Assembly: GCA_903921405.1 (NCBI GenBank)
Contig: CAIXPV010000025.1
Coordinates: forward strand, 1 to 9,393
From: an uncultured Actinomycetes bacterium
GTDB taxonomy: Bacteria > Actinomycetota > Actinomycetes > Nanopelagicales > Nanopelagicaceae
Length of the DNA: 9,393 nt
Reading direction: 5' to 3'
Numbering within the stretch: position 1 is the stretch's first letter; every line of letters begins with the position of its first letter. The position numbers and the translations under genes are program-made. A model generated the notes under the pieces. The model saw nothing but the letters and a program-made list of their open reading frames with translations. It did not search any database and was not told where the DNA came from. This document shows, in pieces, positions 1-5,386 of the stretch.

Positions 1-342
1 CACCCACCCACGATCTACCCAGAATCGCTGATTATCGATTGAGGTAAACAGAGTTAAGACTTCGAAACCATAGACCCCTTCGGAGTATCGGTTTCGTAAA
101 AGTATTTGATGCGAAGAGTCAAAAGCTCCACTGGTTGTTACGCTCTGCCATTCAAATTTATTAGGTGCGCTCTGCGCGAATTCCAGAGGAATCGGCGCCA
201 ATGCGATATGCGCCTGGATCATTGTGTTGCGTGCGTGGCGATCAACTCCACGGTGGTACTGCCATTGTGCCGCCACCACGCATAAGGCAATTAAGAGAAC
301 GGCAATGATTGATTTAAGAATCGCCCATGGCTCACGTTGCAT
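1..342 (-). CDS. SURF1 family cytochrome c oxidase assembly protein, partial (C-terminus beyond window edge)
   Basis: This is the first 114 codons of a SURF1-type membrane protein, running off the left edge with no stop. SURF1/Shy1 proteins help insert heme a into subunit I of aa3-type cytochrome oxidase at the cytoplasmic membrane. The N-terminus has one hydrophobic segment (about residues 7-25), then AQWQYHRGVDRHARN (25-39), which matches the family's G-x-W-Q-x-x-R region except that Ala25 replaces the usual Gly. Further on come W65-x-x-V, LLRNR (81-85), G92-F-E-V-L-T and VDRGWV (109-114), typical of the periplasmic SURF1 domain. The ATG lies 14 nt after the stop of the DUF3099 gene, so the two are probably co-transcribed. 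No Shine-Dalgarno is visible. A TAAACT hexamer lies 6 nt before the ATG and could be a weak internal leaderless promoter. Family assignment is firm; the remaining length is unknown. Confidence 0.87.
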   Translation of the reverse strand, partial: MQREPWAILKSIIAVLLIALCVVAAQWQYHRGVDRHARNTMIQAHIALAPIPLEFAQSAPNKFEWQSVTTSGAFDSSHQILLRNRYSEGVYGFEVLTLFTSIDNQRFWVDRGWV

Positions 343-356
343 AGTCAAAGTTTAGT

Positions 357-665
357 TCAAGACAGAGATCGTGGTTTTTTGTTTTCGATATGTGCACCTG
401 GCAGGAAGGTTTCGCGCCCGGCATTTGCAATTACGACTGCAAAATATGGAAGTGCAACTGCGCCAAGGAGTGCTACCCACCGGAAAGGACTCGGCAAAAT
501 CACTGTTAATACGAAGCAGGCCGTGCGAATCATCATAGAAATAAAGTATCGCTTCTGACGAGATGCCTGATCAGCACTGAGTGCTTTGGGAGCACTCGTT
601 ATATCGAAGGTTTCATTCTCATCGGCCATGCAGATAAGCCTATAACCGCGCAGTTGGCGTTGCAT
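357..665 (-). CDS. DUF3099 family two-helix membrane protein
   Basis: A small protein of 102 residues from the ATG at 665, or 90 from a second in-frame ATG at 629. After a polar N-terminus, ITSAPKALSADQASRQKRY (22-40) leads into two hydrophobic segments, about 41-58 and 62-82. It ends in a charged, Pro/Lys-rich tail. The ITxA start, the R-x-x-Y before helix 1 and the LPYFAVVIAN end of helix 2 are typical of actinobacterial DUF3099 proteins, whose function is unknown. In actinobacteria such genes often sit beside SURF1 and fabG/fabI, as here, but nothing proves a role in oxidase assembly. I chose the 665 start because GAGG lies 10 nt upstream and a TATAAA box lies about 34 nt upstream. The first 12 residues do not resemble the family, so 629 remains possible. 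Confidence 0.78.
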   Translation of the reverse strand: MQRQLRGYRLICMADENETFDITSAPKALSADQASRQKRYFISMMIRTACFVLTVILPSPFRWVALLGAVALPYFAVVIANAGRETFLPGAHIENKKPRSLS

Positions 666-668
666 CTT

Positions 669-696
669 TTGAATACCTCGCAGTAGCCACTAGATT
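669..696 (+). promoter_or_regulatory. Putative leaderless promoter of fabG-fabI
   Basis: The -35 element is TTGAAT (669-674), followed by a 16-nt spacer and the -10 element TAGATT (691-696). Each matches four of six consensus bases. Seven nucleotides separate the -10 from the fabG ATG at 704, which would place the transcription start at or next to the A of the start codon. No Shine-Dalgarno precedes fabG. Both observations fit a leaderless mRNA, which is common in actinobacteria. The call rests on pattern and spacing only. Confidence 0.5.
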
Positions 697-698
697 TG

Positions 699-704
699 TT
701 TATA
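699..704 (-). promoter_or_regulatory. Putative -10 box for the DUF3099-SURF1 unit
   Basis: Read on the minus strand this hexamer is TATAAA, five of six matches to the -10 consensus. It would start a transcript near position 692 with a leader of about 27 nt containing GAGG before the ATG at 665. No clear -35 is visible at 16-18 nt. It overlaps the first base of fabG and lies back-to-back with the fabG promoter. Confidence 0.4.
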
Positions 705-1408
705 TGAGTTCAATAGCCCTAGTTACTGGCGCAAATCGAGGCATCGGTCTGGCTATCGCACACTCGCTTAAAGAGGCCGGCCACGATGTGGTTGTAACCT
801 TTCGATCCGGTACTTCACCAGAGGGATTTAAGAGCGTGCAGATGGATGTTACATCCAGTGAAAGTGTCGATGCCGCTTTCGATGAGATTGAGAGTAAGTG
901 GGGCATTCCAGAGATAATTGTTGCCAATGCCGGAATCACTAAAGATGGTTTGGTAATGCGAATGAGTGATGAGGATTTCGAATCCGTCATAGATGCGAAT
1001 CTGACTGGAGCTTTTCGCGTTGCTCGTCGAGCTACACGTGGATTACTCAAACTAAAGCGTGGTCGGCTCATCTTTATCGGCTCAGTTGTTGGGGCAGTTG
1101 GCTCTGCTGGCCAAGTTAATTACTCATCAAGTAAAGCGGGCTTAGTTGGAATGGCGCGATCATTTGCACGTGAATTAGGCAGTCGCTCAATTACAGCAAA
1201 TGTGATTGCTCCTGGCTTTGTTGAAACAGATATGACCTCAACGCTGGATGAAAAACGGCGCAATGAGATTGCACGCTCAGTACCGCTAGGCAGATTTTGT
1301 TCGACTAAAGAAATCGCTGATGTTGTTACATTTATCGCATCACCACAAGCTAGCTATATAACTGGAGCACTTATTCCTGTTGATGGCGGATTAGGAATGG
1401 GGCACTAA
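704..1408 (+). CDS. fabG: 3-oxoacyl-[acyl-carrier-protein] reductase (FabG)
   Basis: A 234-residue short-chain dehydrogenase that should reduce 3-oxoacyl-ACP to 3-hydroxyacyl-ACP with NADPH in cytosolic type II fatty-acid elongation. The Rossmann fold starts with TGANRGIG (8-15). Arg34 after the second strand suits NADPH. D48-V-T contacts the adenine and N75-A-G follows. The catalytic set N99, S127, Y140 and K144 is complete (the last two in Y-S-S-S-K). P170-G171 and the C-terminal VDGG (226-229) are in place. The length is slightly below the 240-250 usual for FabG. The stop TAA shares its last A with the ATG of fabI, so the pair is translationally coupled and makes consecutive reductases of one cycle. 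The start codon has no Shine-Dalgarno and is probably leaderless. Another SDR substrate cannot be excluded, but fabI adjacency favours FabG. Confidence 0.92.
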   Translation: MSSIALVTGANRGIGLAIAHSLKEAGHDVVVTFRSGTSPEGFKSVQMDVTSSESVDAAFDEIESKWGIPEIIVANAGITKDGLVMRMSDEDFESVIDANLTGAFRVARRATRGLLKLKRGRLIFIGSVVGAVGSAGQVNYSSSKAGLVGMARSFARELGSRSITANVIAPGFVETDMTSTLDEKRRNEIARSVPLGRFCSTKEIADVVTFIASPQASYITGALIPVDGGLGMGH

Positions 1409-2178
1409 TGGGAATTCTTCAAGGTAAGAAAATTCTTGTCACGGGAGTTCTAACAGATTCATCGATCGCATTTCATATCGCTCGAATTGCCCAAGAAGAA
1501 GGCGCCGATGTTGTTCTGTCCTCCTACGGCAGAGTTCTTTCATTGACTACTCGTATCTCAGCCCGACTTCCAAAACCTGCACCTATCGTTGAACTCGATG
1601 TAACAAATGAGGAAGATCTTGCCGCGCTTGAATCTCGAGTCCGTGCCCATTTCCCAGATGGCCTTGATGGCGTTGTTCACTCAATCGGCTTTGCCCCTGA
1701 GGCCGCCCTGGGAGGCAATTTCTTAAACACATCATGGGAAGATGTTTCAACAGCGCTGCATGTTTCTGCATACTCACTTAAAGCCTTAACAATGGCTGCG
1801 CGTCCACTTTTTAATGGCGGTGGATCAGTAGTTGGCTTAGATTTCGATGCCGCCGTTGCATGGCCAAAGTACGACTGGATGGGCGTAGCTAAAGCGGCCC
1901 TTGAATCAACATCGCGATATTTGGCAAGAGATCTAGGCGCTGAGAATATTCGCATCAACTTAGTTGCAGCCGGGCCTATTCGAACCATGGCCGCTAAATC
2001 GATTCCTGGTTTTGAAGAGTTTGAAAAGGTATGGAATGAACGCTCTCCTTTGGAATGGGACGTTACCGATCCAGTCCCGGCCGCTCAGGCGACCGTGGCC
2101 CTGCTATCAGATTGGTTCCCTAAGACCACTGCAGAGATCATCCACGTCGATGGTGGCCTGCACGCTATGGGCGCCTAA
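1408..2178 (+). CDS. fabI: Enoyl-[acyl-carrier-protein] reductase (NADH), InhA-like FabI
   Basis: A 256-residue enoyl-ACP reductase that performs the last, NADH-dependent step of each fatty-acid elongation cycle. It resembles mycobacterial InhA throughout: G13-V-L-T-D-S-S-I-A-F-H-I-A at the nucleotide site, L63-D-V-T-N-E-E, H91-S-I-G-F, and G143-L-D-F-D. The catalytic residues F146, Y155 and K162 are present, with Y-x6-K spacing, followed by AAGPIRT (187-193) and VDGG (247-250). S92 corresponds to InhA Ser94. Between PIRT and the SPLEWD segment the protein is about a dozen residues shorter than InhA (269 aa), so the substrate-binding loop is short. This suggests ordinary-length acyl substrates rather than mycolate precursors. 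It is co-transcribed with fabG through a 1-nt TAATG overlap, with G-rich ribosome-binding candidates (AGGA, GGGG) inside the end of fabG. Confidence 0.94.
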   Translation: MGILQGKKILVTGVLTDSSIAFHIARIAQEEGADVVLSSYGRVLSLTTRISARLPKPAPIVELDVTNEEDLAALESRVRAHFPDGLDGVVHSIGFAPEAALGGNFLNTSWEDVSTALHVSAYSLKALTMAARPLFNGGGSVVGLDFDAAVAWPKYDWMGVAKAALESTSRYLARDLGAENIRINLVAAGPIRTMAAKSIPGFEEFEKVWNERSPLEWDVTDPVPAAQATVALLSDWFPKTTAEIIHVDGGLHAMGA

Positions 2179-2394
2179 TACCTCGATTTCTTCAAATGAG
2201 CACCTAGCAGGTATCCTTTGCGACAGACCAGTGGCCTAACAGCTCACTGCAAGAGGAGTTACCGCTCCCACCTAAATCGCTATTTATAGTGATCTGGTTC
2301 GTCGGATTTAGAGATGTATATCTCTGTCTCCTTGCGGTTTTCTTTTTGTAGCGCTGCGACACCATATGCGTTTACCGAACCGAAGGAGCACACA
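2179..2394 (+). promoter_or_regulatory. infC upstream and leader region
   Basis: This 216-nt gap between fabI and infC has no credible gene. It holds several complementary segments. CTAAATC (2272-2278) pairs with GATTTAG (2305-2311). ATCGCT (2276-2281) pairs with AGTGAT (2288-2293), with one G-U pair. AGAGAT (2310-2315) pairs with ATCTCT (2320-2325) over a 4-nt loop. A long anti-Shine-Dalgarno helix is listed separately. TATAGT (2285-2290) could be a -10 box giving a start near 2297, and TATCCT (2212-2217) preceded by TTCAAA (2191-2196) is an alternative giving a start near 2224. Neither has a convincing -35 at ideal spacing. No hairpin is directly followed by a T-run, so I see no intrinsic terminator after fabI. 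Confidence 0.45.
2328..2388 (+). promoter_or_regulatory. Putative Shine-Dalgarno-sequestering stem of the infC leader
   Basis: The segment CTCCTTgCGGTT (2328-2339) is complementary to AACCGAAGGAG (2378-2388). The helix has 11 base pairs interrupted only by the bulged G at 2334, with a loop of 38 nt. The 3' strand contains the whole infC Shine-Dalgarno AAGGAG (2383-2388), so forming the stem would hide the ribosome-binding site. The pairing was checked base by base. Function is inferred, as is any link to known IF3 or ribosomal-protein autoregulation. No folding energy or covariation was computed. Confidence 0.5.
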
Positions 2395-2397
2395 GTC
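2383..2397 (+). promoter_or_regulatory. infC ribosome-binding site and non-canonical GTC start
   Basis: A perfect AAGGAG (2383-2388) is followed by CACACA and then GTC (2395-2397). No ATG, GTG, TTG or ATH codon lies in the usual 5-10 nt window in the infC frame. The residues after GTC read STEPRINDRIR, which lines up with IF3 N-termini of the mycobacterial type M-S-T-E-x-R. GTC therefore occupies the position of the initiator Met. Confidence 0.6.
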
Positions 2398-2985
2398 AGC
2401 ACAGAACCGCGCATCAATGATCGAATTCGCACGCCTCAAATTCGTTTAATCGGACATACCGGAGAACAAGTTGGAGTAGTCGATATCGATACCGCGTTAA
2501 GAATGGCCGATGAAGTAGGTCTTGACCTAGTCGAAATCGCAGCAGAGGCCAATCCACCCGTATGCAAGATCATGGATTTCGGAAAGTATAAGTACGAAAT
2601 CGCACAGAAGGCACGGGAGGCGCGACAGAACCAGACCCACATCGTGGTGAAGGAAGTGCGTTTGACGCCAAAGATTGAGACTCACGACTATGAGACCAAG
2701 CGGTCGCAAGTTGAAAAGTTTTTAAAAGGTGGCGACAAGGTAAAGGTGACAATGAAGTTTCGAGGTCGTGAGCAAACGCGTCCAGAGCTCGGATACAAAA
2801 TGTTGCAGCGTCTTGCAGAAGATATTGCAGAGTTTGGATTCGTAGAGTTCGCCCCTAAACAAGAGGGACGAAATATGACAATGGTTTTAGGCCCAACAAA
2901 GAAGAAGACCGAAGCGGTTGCTGAAGCAAAAGCTGCACGCAAGGCGAAAGCCGTCGCTGCAGCAGAGACAATGGATGGAGCATAA
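2395..2985 (+). CDS. infC: Translation initiation factor IF-3 (non-canonical GTC start proposed)
   Basis: IF3 binds the 30S subunit, keeps it apart from 50S and checks the start codon and initiator tRNA. From the proposed start the protein has 196 residues. The N-domain begins STEPRINDRIR (2-12) and contains GEQVGVV (23-29), L43-D-L-V-E-I and the signature PPVCKIMDFGKYKYE (54-68). A charged linker follows, then the C-domain from about 84 with LTPKIETHDY (90-99), FRGREQTRPELG (122-133) and GRNMTMVLGP (158-167). The tail (168-190) is rich in Lys and Ala. An in-frame ATG at 2314 would add 27 residues with no IF3 likeness and weak ribosome binding, whereas GTC at 2395 has an ideal AAGGAG. Other bacteria use rare infC starts such as AUU for autoregulation by IF3, so a rare codon is plausible here. 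It heads the infC-rpmI-rplT cluster. Confidence 0.93.
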   Translation, partial: VSTEPRINDRIRTPQIRLIGHTGEQVGVVDIDTALRMADEVGLDLVEIAAEANPPVCKIMDFGKYKYEIAQKAREARQNQTHIVVKEVRLTPKIETHDYETKRSQVEKFLKGGDKVKVTMKFRGREQTRPELGYKMLQRLAEDIAEFGFVEFAPKQEGRNMTMVLGPTKKKTEAVAEAKAARKAKAVAAAETMDGA

Positions 2986-2987
2986 AG

Positions 2988-3185
2988 ATGCCAAAGATGA
3001 AGACCCACAGTGGCGCGAAGAAGACTTTTCGCGTTACAGGAACTGGAAAGATCATGCACGAGCGCGCAGGAAAGCGCCACTTACTTGAGCGCAAGTCTTC
3101 TCGAGTTACTCGTCGTCTTTCGACAGAGCAGTCAGCAAAGCCAACCGTAACAATGACAGCCAAGCGCATGCTTGGCTTGAAGTAA
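2988..3185 (+). CDS. rpmI: 50S ribosomal protein L35 (bL35)
   Basis: A 65-residue, very basic protein with the standard bL35 length and sequence plan. MPKMKTHSGAKKTF opens it, followed by K-R-H-L-L-E-R-K-S-S-R (29-39) and a C-terminal K-R-M-L-G-L-K end. It is a component of the large ribosomal subunit and binds 23S rRNA. The ATG comes 2 nt after the infC stop, with GGAG (2977-2980) 7 nt upstream inside the end of infC, so translation should be coupled to infC. The infC-rpmI-rplT order is among the most conserved in bacteria. Confidence 0.97.
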   Translation: MPKMKTHSGAKKTFRVTGTGKIMHERAGKRHLLERKSSRVTRRLSTEQSAKPTVTMTAKRMLGLK

Positions 3186-3199
3186 GGACCGTGGATTAA

Positions 3200-3559
3200 A
3201 TGAGAGTAAAACGTGGAGTTCATGCAGCTAAGAAGCGTCGTACAACTTTAGAGCGTGCTAGCGGTTACCGCGGACAACGCTCACGCCTTTTCACAAAGGC
3301 AAAAGAGCAAGTCACGCACTCAATGGTCTATGCATTCAACGACCGTAAAGACAAGAAAGGCGATTTCCGTCGACTATGGATTCAGCGCATCAATGCTGGC
3401 TGCCGTGCACACGGGTTAACGTACAACCGCTTCATACAGGGCCTCAAGGCCGCTGGAGTTGAAGTTGATCGTCGCGTACTTTCTGAACTAGCAACTAATG
3501 ACCCTGCAACATTTAAGACACTTGTAGATGTTGCTCGTAAGAGCCTCATCTCTGCATAA
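3200..3559 (+). CDS. rplT: 50S ribosomal protein L20 (bL20)
   Basis: A 119-residue basic protein of normal bL20 length. It shows RVKRGV (2-7), AAKKRRT, ERASGYRGQRSRLFTKAKEQ, D-F-R-R-L-W-I-Q-R-I-N-A (about 55-66) and Y-N-R-F-I-Q-G-L-K-A-A-G-V-E-V-D-R (75-91). L20 binds 23S rRNA early in 50S assembly. In several bacteria it also represses its own operon through the mRNA leader. The usual second-residue Ala of M-A-R-V-K-R is missing, so the protein starts M-R-V-K-R. AAGGA (3184-3188), overlapping the rpmI stop, is a slightly distant ribosome-binding site (11 nt). The gap from rpmI is 14 nt. Confidence 0.97.
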   Translation: MRVKRGVHAAKKRRTTLERASGYRGQRSRLFTKAKEQVTHSMVYAFNDRKDKKGDFRRLWIQRINAGCRAHGLTYNRFIQGLKAAGVEVDRRVLSELATNDPATFKTLVDVARKSLISA

Positions 3560-3567
3560 CTCTTCAC

Positions 3568-4353
3568 ATGATTGAGAGTCTTAACTCGCCACATGTTGCG
3601 CGGGTTAAGGCTCTTATTTCATCTCGAGGTACTAAAGAGCGCAAAGCCCACGCCGAGTTTGTTGCCGAAGGATTACAGTGTTTTCGCGAGGCTATTGTTT
3701 CAAAAGATGGCCCACGAATTGAGTCACTCTATTTAACCGCATCGGCGCGCGTAAAGTTAGATGAGATTACTGATTTATCGTTAATCAAAACCTACGATGT
3801 CAGTGAAGATGTTATGAAATCCATGAGTGAGACCATTACTCCACAGGGAATCCTGGCTATCTGTTCAATTCCACAAAGGAAATTTGAGTCAATAACACTC
3901 AATGGTCACCGAAAGTTTATTTACCTATCTGAAGTCCAAGATCCAGGAAATGCTGGAACAATTCTTCGTTCTGCCGATGCCTTTGGAATGGATGCAGTAC
4001 TTACATCACCCGGAAGCGTTGATATGTATTCACCAAAAGTTGTACGAAGTACCGCGGGCTCTCTTTGGCATATACCCGTATTTGAGGGAGTTGCGCTCTC
4101 GGATTTACTCTCGCGCTCAGAACTTACCTGCTTTTCATTAGCAGCCCAGGGCTCTCAATCATTGGACGATTTAGCAGTAGTAGGGGATACGGTCGCCATA
4201 TTTGGAAATGAAGCACGCGGACTCTCAACTGCTCAATTGAGTGCGGGGATCACGTTAGTCAATATCCCGATGCCAGGTGATGCAGAGAGCCTTAATCTTT
4301 CGGCGGCGGCATCGATTGTTATGTATCACCTTGCAAATATGCAGGCTTCCTAA
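3568..4353 (+). CDS. TrmH/SpoU family RNA 2'-O-methyltransferase (TsnR/RlmB-like)
   Basis: A 261-residue SPOUT-class methyltransferase, expected to transfer a methyl from S-adenosylmethionine to a ribose 2'-OH in rRNA or tRNA. Residues 1-100 form the substrate-binding N-domain (L7-like fold expected). The catalytic domain has the three SpoU motifs. Motif 1 is DPGNAGTILRSADAFG (125-140), with N128 and R134. Motif 2 is IFGNEARGLS (211-220). Motif 3 is VNIPMPGDAESLNLSAAAS (231-249), with S241-L-N. These form the SAM-binding trefoil knot. The exact target nucleotide cannot be read from the sequence, so no symbol is given. The gene starts 8 nt after the rplT stop with no clear Shine-Dalgarno, suggesting coupling to upstream translation. 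A TrmH-family gene between rplT and pheS is a common actinobacterial arrangement. Confidence 0.92.
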   Translation: MIESLNSPHVARVKALISSRGTKERKAHAEFVAEGLQCFREAIVSKDGPRIESLYLTASARVKLDEITDLSLIKTYDVSEDVMKSMSETITPQGILAICSIPQRKFESITLNGHRKFIYLSEVQDPGNAGTILRSADAFGMDAVLTSPGSVDMYSPKVVRSTAGSLWHIPVFEGVALSDLLSRSELTCFSLAAQGSQSLDDLAVVGDTVAIFGNEARGLSTAQLSAGITLVNIPMPGDAESLNLSAAASIVMYHLANMQAS

Positions 4354-4365
4354 AGTTGCACCCGA

Positions 4366-4371
4366 TAGACT
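4366..4371 (+). promoter_or_regulatory. Putative -10 of a leaderless pheS promoter
   Basis: TAGACT sits seven nucleotides before the pheS ATG, the same spacing as TAGATT before fabG. The 25-nt gap between the methyltransferase gene and pheS contains no Shine-Dalgarno. No good -35 is seen 16-18 nt upstream, so this promoter would be weak or an internal one within the operon. Confidence 0.35.
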
Positions 4372-4378
4372 CACGCCC

Positions 4379-5386
4379 ATGCAAGCTTCAGAGATAACTA
4401 CATGGGTGGATGATGCCCGCGCAGCTTTCTTAAAGGCAACAGATTTAGATTCACTAAAAACAGCCCGCCTTGCCCACTCAGGAGATAAATCGCCAATAGC
4501 ACTAGCCTCACGCGGTTTGGGTGCACTCTCGGCCGAGGACAAGGCGAGTTTTGGAAAATTAATCGGTGAGGCAAAAGCTGCAGTTGCAGATGCACTAGCC
4601 GTCGCAACAAATCTGTTAGAGGCCGAACGTGATCGTAAAGTCCTACTGGAAGAAGTTGTAGATATCACGTTGCCAGTTAACCGCGCACATCGCGGAGGGT
4701 TGCATCCAATTTCGATTATTAAAAATGAAGTATCGGATTTCTTTATTGAACAGGGTTTTGCCGTTGAAGAAGGCCCTGAACTTGAATCTGGCTGGCTCAA
4801 CTTTGATGCGCTCAACATTCCTGCAGATCATCCAGCTCGAACTATGCAAGACACGTTCTTTATTGAACCGATTGAATCGGGAATGGTCTTACGTACGCAT
4901 ACTTCGCCTGTACAGATCCGCACCATGTTGACCCAAACTCCACCGATCTATGTGATTTGTCCGGGGCGCACTTTCCGTGCCGATGAACTCGATGCAACCC
5001 ACAGCCCGGTATTTCATCAAGTTGAAGGTTTAGTGATTGACAAAGGCATCACGATGGCGCACCTTAAAGGAACTTTGGACAACTTCGCCCGCCACATGTT
5101 TGGTCCGAATGTGACAACCAGACTTCGTCCATCGTTTTTTCCATTCACGGAACCAAGTGCTGAAGTAGATATCTTTTTCAATAATCGTTGGATCGAATGG
5201 GGCGGTTGTGGAATGGTCAATCCAAAGGTTCTTGCAACATGCGGAATCGATACTGATCAATACAGCGGCTTCGCTTTCGGAATGGGGCTAGAGCGCACGC
5301 TTATGGTTCGCCATGGAATAACAGATATGCATGACATTGTCGAAGGAGATTTACGTTTCACTCGCCAGTTCGGGGTAGGCCTGTAA
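4379..5386 (+). CDS. pheS: Phenylalanine--tRNA ligase alpha subunit
   Basis: This is the 335-residue catalytic subunit of the alpha2-beta2 enzyme that charges tRNA-Phe with phenylalanine using ATP. The N-terminal 85 or so residues form the helical, coiled-coil tRNA-binding arm. Class II motif 1 centres on G107-L-H-P-I. Motif 2 runs FRADELDATHSPVFHQVEG (199-217). FPFTEPSAE (254-262) and motif 3, GFAFGMGLERTLM (297-309), follow. Ala299 corresponds to E. coli PheS Ala294, which sets the size of the amino-acid pocket, so normal Phe selectivity is expected. The reading frame is open back to an ATG at 4277, but that would overlap the preceding gene by 77 nt and add an Arg-rich stretch unlike the family. 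The start at 4379 gives standard length. The stop overlaps the pheT start by one base (TAATG). Confidence 0.96.
   Translation: MQASEITTWVDDARAAFLKATDLDSLKTARLAHSGDKSPIALASRGLGALSAEDKASFGKLIGEAKAAVADALAVATNLLEAERDRKVLLEEVVDITLPVNRAHRGGLHPISIIKNEVSDFFIEQGFAVEEGPELESGWLNFDALNIPADHPARTMQDTFFIEPIESGMVLRTHTSPVQIRTMLTQTPPIYVICPGRTFRADELDATHSPVFHQVEGLVIDKGITMAHLKGTLDNFARHMFGPNVTTRLRPSFFPFTEPSAEVDIFFNNRWIEWGGCGMVNPKVLATCGIDTDQYSGFAFGMGLERTLMVRHGITDMHDIVEGDLRFTRQFGVGL

Noticed and set aside
337..558. A 73-codon plus-strand frame opposite DUF3099
   Set aside because: It is antisense to a recognisable gene, has no ribosome-binding site and no family features.
1964..2239. A 91-codon plus-strand reading frame overlapping the end of fabI and the following gap
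   Set aside because: It is mostly an alternative frame of fabI, has no recognisable motif and no ribosome-binding site. Only about 60 nt lie outside fabI.
2276..2293. Hairpin ATCGCT/AGTGAT as a terminator after fabI
   Set aside because: The 6-bp stem contains a G-U pair and is not followed by a run of T. The T-rich stretch at 2338-2346 is too far away.
2314..2394. N-terminal extension of IF3 starting at the in-frame ATG 2314
   Set aside because: The 27 added residues have no IF3 likeness, the ribosome-binding site is weak, the ATG lies inside a hairpin, and the perfect AAGGAG further down fits a start at 2395.
4277..4378. Longer pheS start at ATG 4277
   Set aside because: It would overlap the methyltransferase gene by 77 nt and add an Arg-rich stretch that is simply the other frame of that gene's end. 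The start at 4379 gives normal PheS length.
4255..4818. A 187-codon minus-strand open frame opposite the methyltransferase and pheS genes
   Set aside because: It is low-complexity Ser/Ala-rich sequence mirroring the codon pattern of the genes on the other strand, with no domain and no promoter.
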